DNA of 13,089 nt from the NCBI GenBank assembly GCA_004375785.1, contig SOKM01000023.1, positions 1 through 13,089 of the forward strand, written 5' to 3'. Source of the stretch: Candidatus Cloacimonadota bacterium. Lineage in GTDB: Bacteria > Hydrothermota > E44-bin80. The number at the start of each line of letters is the position of its first letter. Position 1 is the first letter of the stretch. A program made the position numbers and the translations under genes. The notes under the pieces are model-generated. The model did not search any database and was not told the origin of the DNA. It worked only from the letters and a program-made list of their open reading frames with translations. This document shows, in pieces, positions 12,086 to 13,089 of the stretch.

Positions 12086-13089
12086 ATGATCTTTAAAGAT
12101 ACTATATATTTTTGGTGTTTTTTCATTGTTCCGTTTCTTCTTTTCATTATCATTATTGGTGTGAGGAGAAGGAGAAGGTTTATGCGGCTTCTCGGAGAGG
12201 AGCGGGTGATAAAAAAAGTTACAAGAGGCGTGAGTCCCACAAAGCGGTTCTGGAAAAACTTCCTGTTTATTGTTGCATTAACTTTTTTGATACTTGCAAT
12301 TGCTCGACCTCAGATGGGGGTGGAGAAGGTTCATATAAAAAAGAAGGGAGTGGATATTCTTATACTCCTTGATACCTCTCTGAGTATGGCTGCTCAGGAT
12401 ATTAAACCCGACAGGCTTACAAGGGCGAAGATGTGGATTGGAACACTTATTGATAATCTTATTACAGATAGAATTGGTATTATTGCATTTGCAGGAAAAC
12501 CATTCCTTCAATGTCCTTTAACTACAGATTACAGTGCCTGTAGAATGCTCCTTGACATTCTCAATGTTGGTACGATACCTGTTCAGGGTACGGCTATTGC
12601 CAGTGCGATTGAACTGGCAATAAAATCATTTCCTGAAAAGAAAGGTTATTTTAAGGTAATTATCCTTCTTACAGATGGCGAAGACCATGAAGGGAAAGTA
12701 ATGGAAGCAGCGGAAGAGGCAGTAAAAGAGGGAATAAAGATAATAGCAGTGGGTATAGGAAGTGGAAGAGGCGAACCACTTCCTATAATGAAAGAAATAG
12801 GAACCATTTCTGGTTACAAAAAGGACAAAGAAGGGAAACTTGTAATGAGTAAATTGGACAGAAGTACTCTTGAGTCCATTGCTCAGAAAACAGGAGGTGC
12901 CTTTTTTAGTGCCACGCCCGGGAGCTTTGAGATGAACAGGGTGGTCAGTATAATCAACAAGATGGAAAAGGAGGAGTTCGGGGAAGAGTGGCTTGAAAGG
13001 TATGAGGACCGATTTGAGTATCCACTTATTCTCGCTATTCTCTTGCTTTGTCTGGAACTTTTCTTAACAGACAGAGTCTTTTTAAGAAA
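12086..13089 (+). CDS. batB: BatB-like membrane VWA-domain protein, 3' end cut by window edge
   Basis: 334 complete codons are open to the window edge, beginning 7 nt after the batA stop. Helices occur at about 7-26, 57-73 (followed by A-R-P-Q-M-G) and 312-327. The VWA domain has MIDAS residues D96-T-S-L-S100, T169 in Q-G-T-A and D197 in L-L-T-D-G-E-D. The phrase DTSLSMAAQDIKPDRLTRAK and the later QCPLTTDYS and FFSATPGS segments are characteristic of BatB. Length suggests that few residues are missing. The AGG overlapping the batA stop (TAGG) can serve as a weak ribosome site, so coupling to batA is likely. batC (TPR) and batD would be expected next but are outside the window. Confidence 0.92.
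   Translation, partial: MIFKDTIYFWCFFIVPFLLFIIIIGVRRRRRFMRLLGEERVIKKVTRGVSPTKRFWKNFLFIVALTFLILAIARPQMGVEKVHIKKKGVDILILLDTSLSMAAQDIKPDRLTRAKMWIGTLIDNLITDRIGIIAFAGKPFLQCPLTTDYSACRMLLDILNVGTIPVQGTAIASAIELAIKSFPEKKGYFKVIILLTDGEDHEGKVMEAAEEAVKEGIKIIAVGIGSGRGEPLPIMKEIGTISGYKKDKEGKLVMSKLDRSTLESIAQKTGGAFFSATPGSFEMNRVVSIINKMEKEEFGEEWLERYEDRFEYPLILAILLLCLELFLTDRVFLR

Noticed and set aside
12112..12372. 86-codon plus-strand frame at the start of batB
   Set aside because: The frame beginning at 12086 gives a full BatB protein to the window edge; this one is a different frame of the same DNA.
1..13089. CRISPR array, tRNA, rRNA, insertion sequence or attachment site
   Set aside because: No regularly spaced repeats, cloverleaf-like segments, terminal inverted repeats or transposase frames were seen by eye on either strand.

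Overview
The window is AT-rich bacterial DNA that strongly prefers AGA/AGG arginine codons. It encodes lipoprotein signal peptides, a signal-peptide-bearing small beta-rich protein, and a MoxR/Bat operon. This points to a Gram-negative, probably uncultured lineage, for example one of the FCB-like or WOR-3-like candidate phyla. That placement is inference from gene content, not a phylogenetic result. No rRNA, tRNA, CRISPR array, transposase or integrase is visible.

Left region (1-1086, minus strand). A near-consensus sigma70 promoter drives a 51-residue, extremely Lys/Arg-rich small protein with an ideal Shine-Dalgarno. It is followed 18 nt later by a membrane-anchored alpha/beta hydrolase with a complete Ser-Asp-His triad, whose C-terminus is cut by the window edge. 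The small protein is a clear unannotated gene candidate.

Accessory patch (about 1140-2933, plus strand). A compact hicA-hicB toxin-antitoxin pair (genes overlapping by 8 nt) is followed by a lipoprotein with TolB/PD40-like propeller blades. Arginine codon use here includes many CGN codons, unlike the rest of the window, which suggests acquisition from elsewhere.

Central region (2950-8010). A rhomboid intramembrane protease fused to a C-terminal TPR-like helical domain (minus strand, TTG start) is divergent from an 889-residue lipoprotein. That lipoprotein combines TPR repeats, seven FG-GAP/VCBS-type calcium-loop blades and a C-terminal ASPIC/UnbV domain. The 399-bp space between them holds divergent promoter candidates, an imperfect 76-bp-period direct repeat and a hairpin, all in the probable 5' leader of the lipoprotein gene. 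A simple hairpin terminator follows the lipoprotein gene. A small exported protein, probably an outer-membrane barrel, lies convergently behind it.

Right region (8206-13089, plus strand). A tightly packed operon runs moxR, DUF58, a membrane protein resembling BatD/DUF4381, batA and batB (batB cut by the window edge). Four of the five genes overlap their predecessor or abut it within a few bases. MoxR is the AAA+ ATPase. The DUF58 protein and the two VWA membrane proteins carry three separate MIDAS-type sites. The BatD-like protein has a periplasmic segment, one membrane helix and a cytoplasmic tail. Together they should form an envelope-associated chaperone or assembly complex. batC and batD would be expected just beyond the window.
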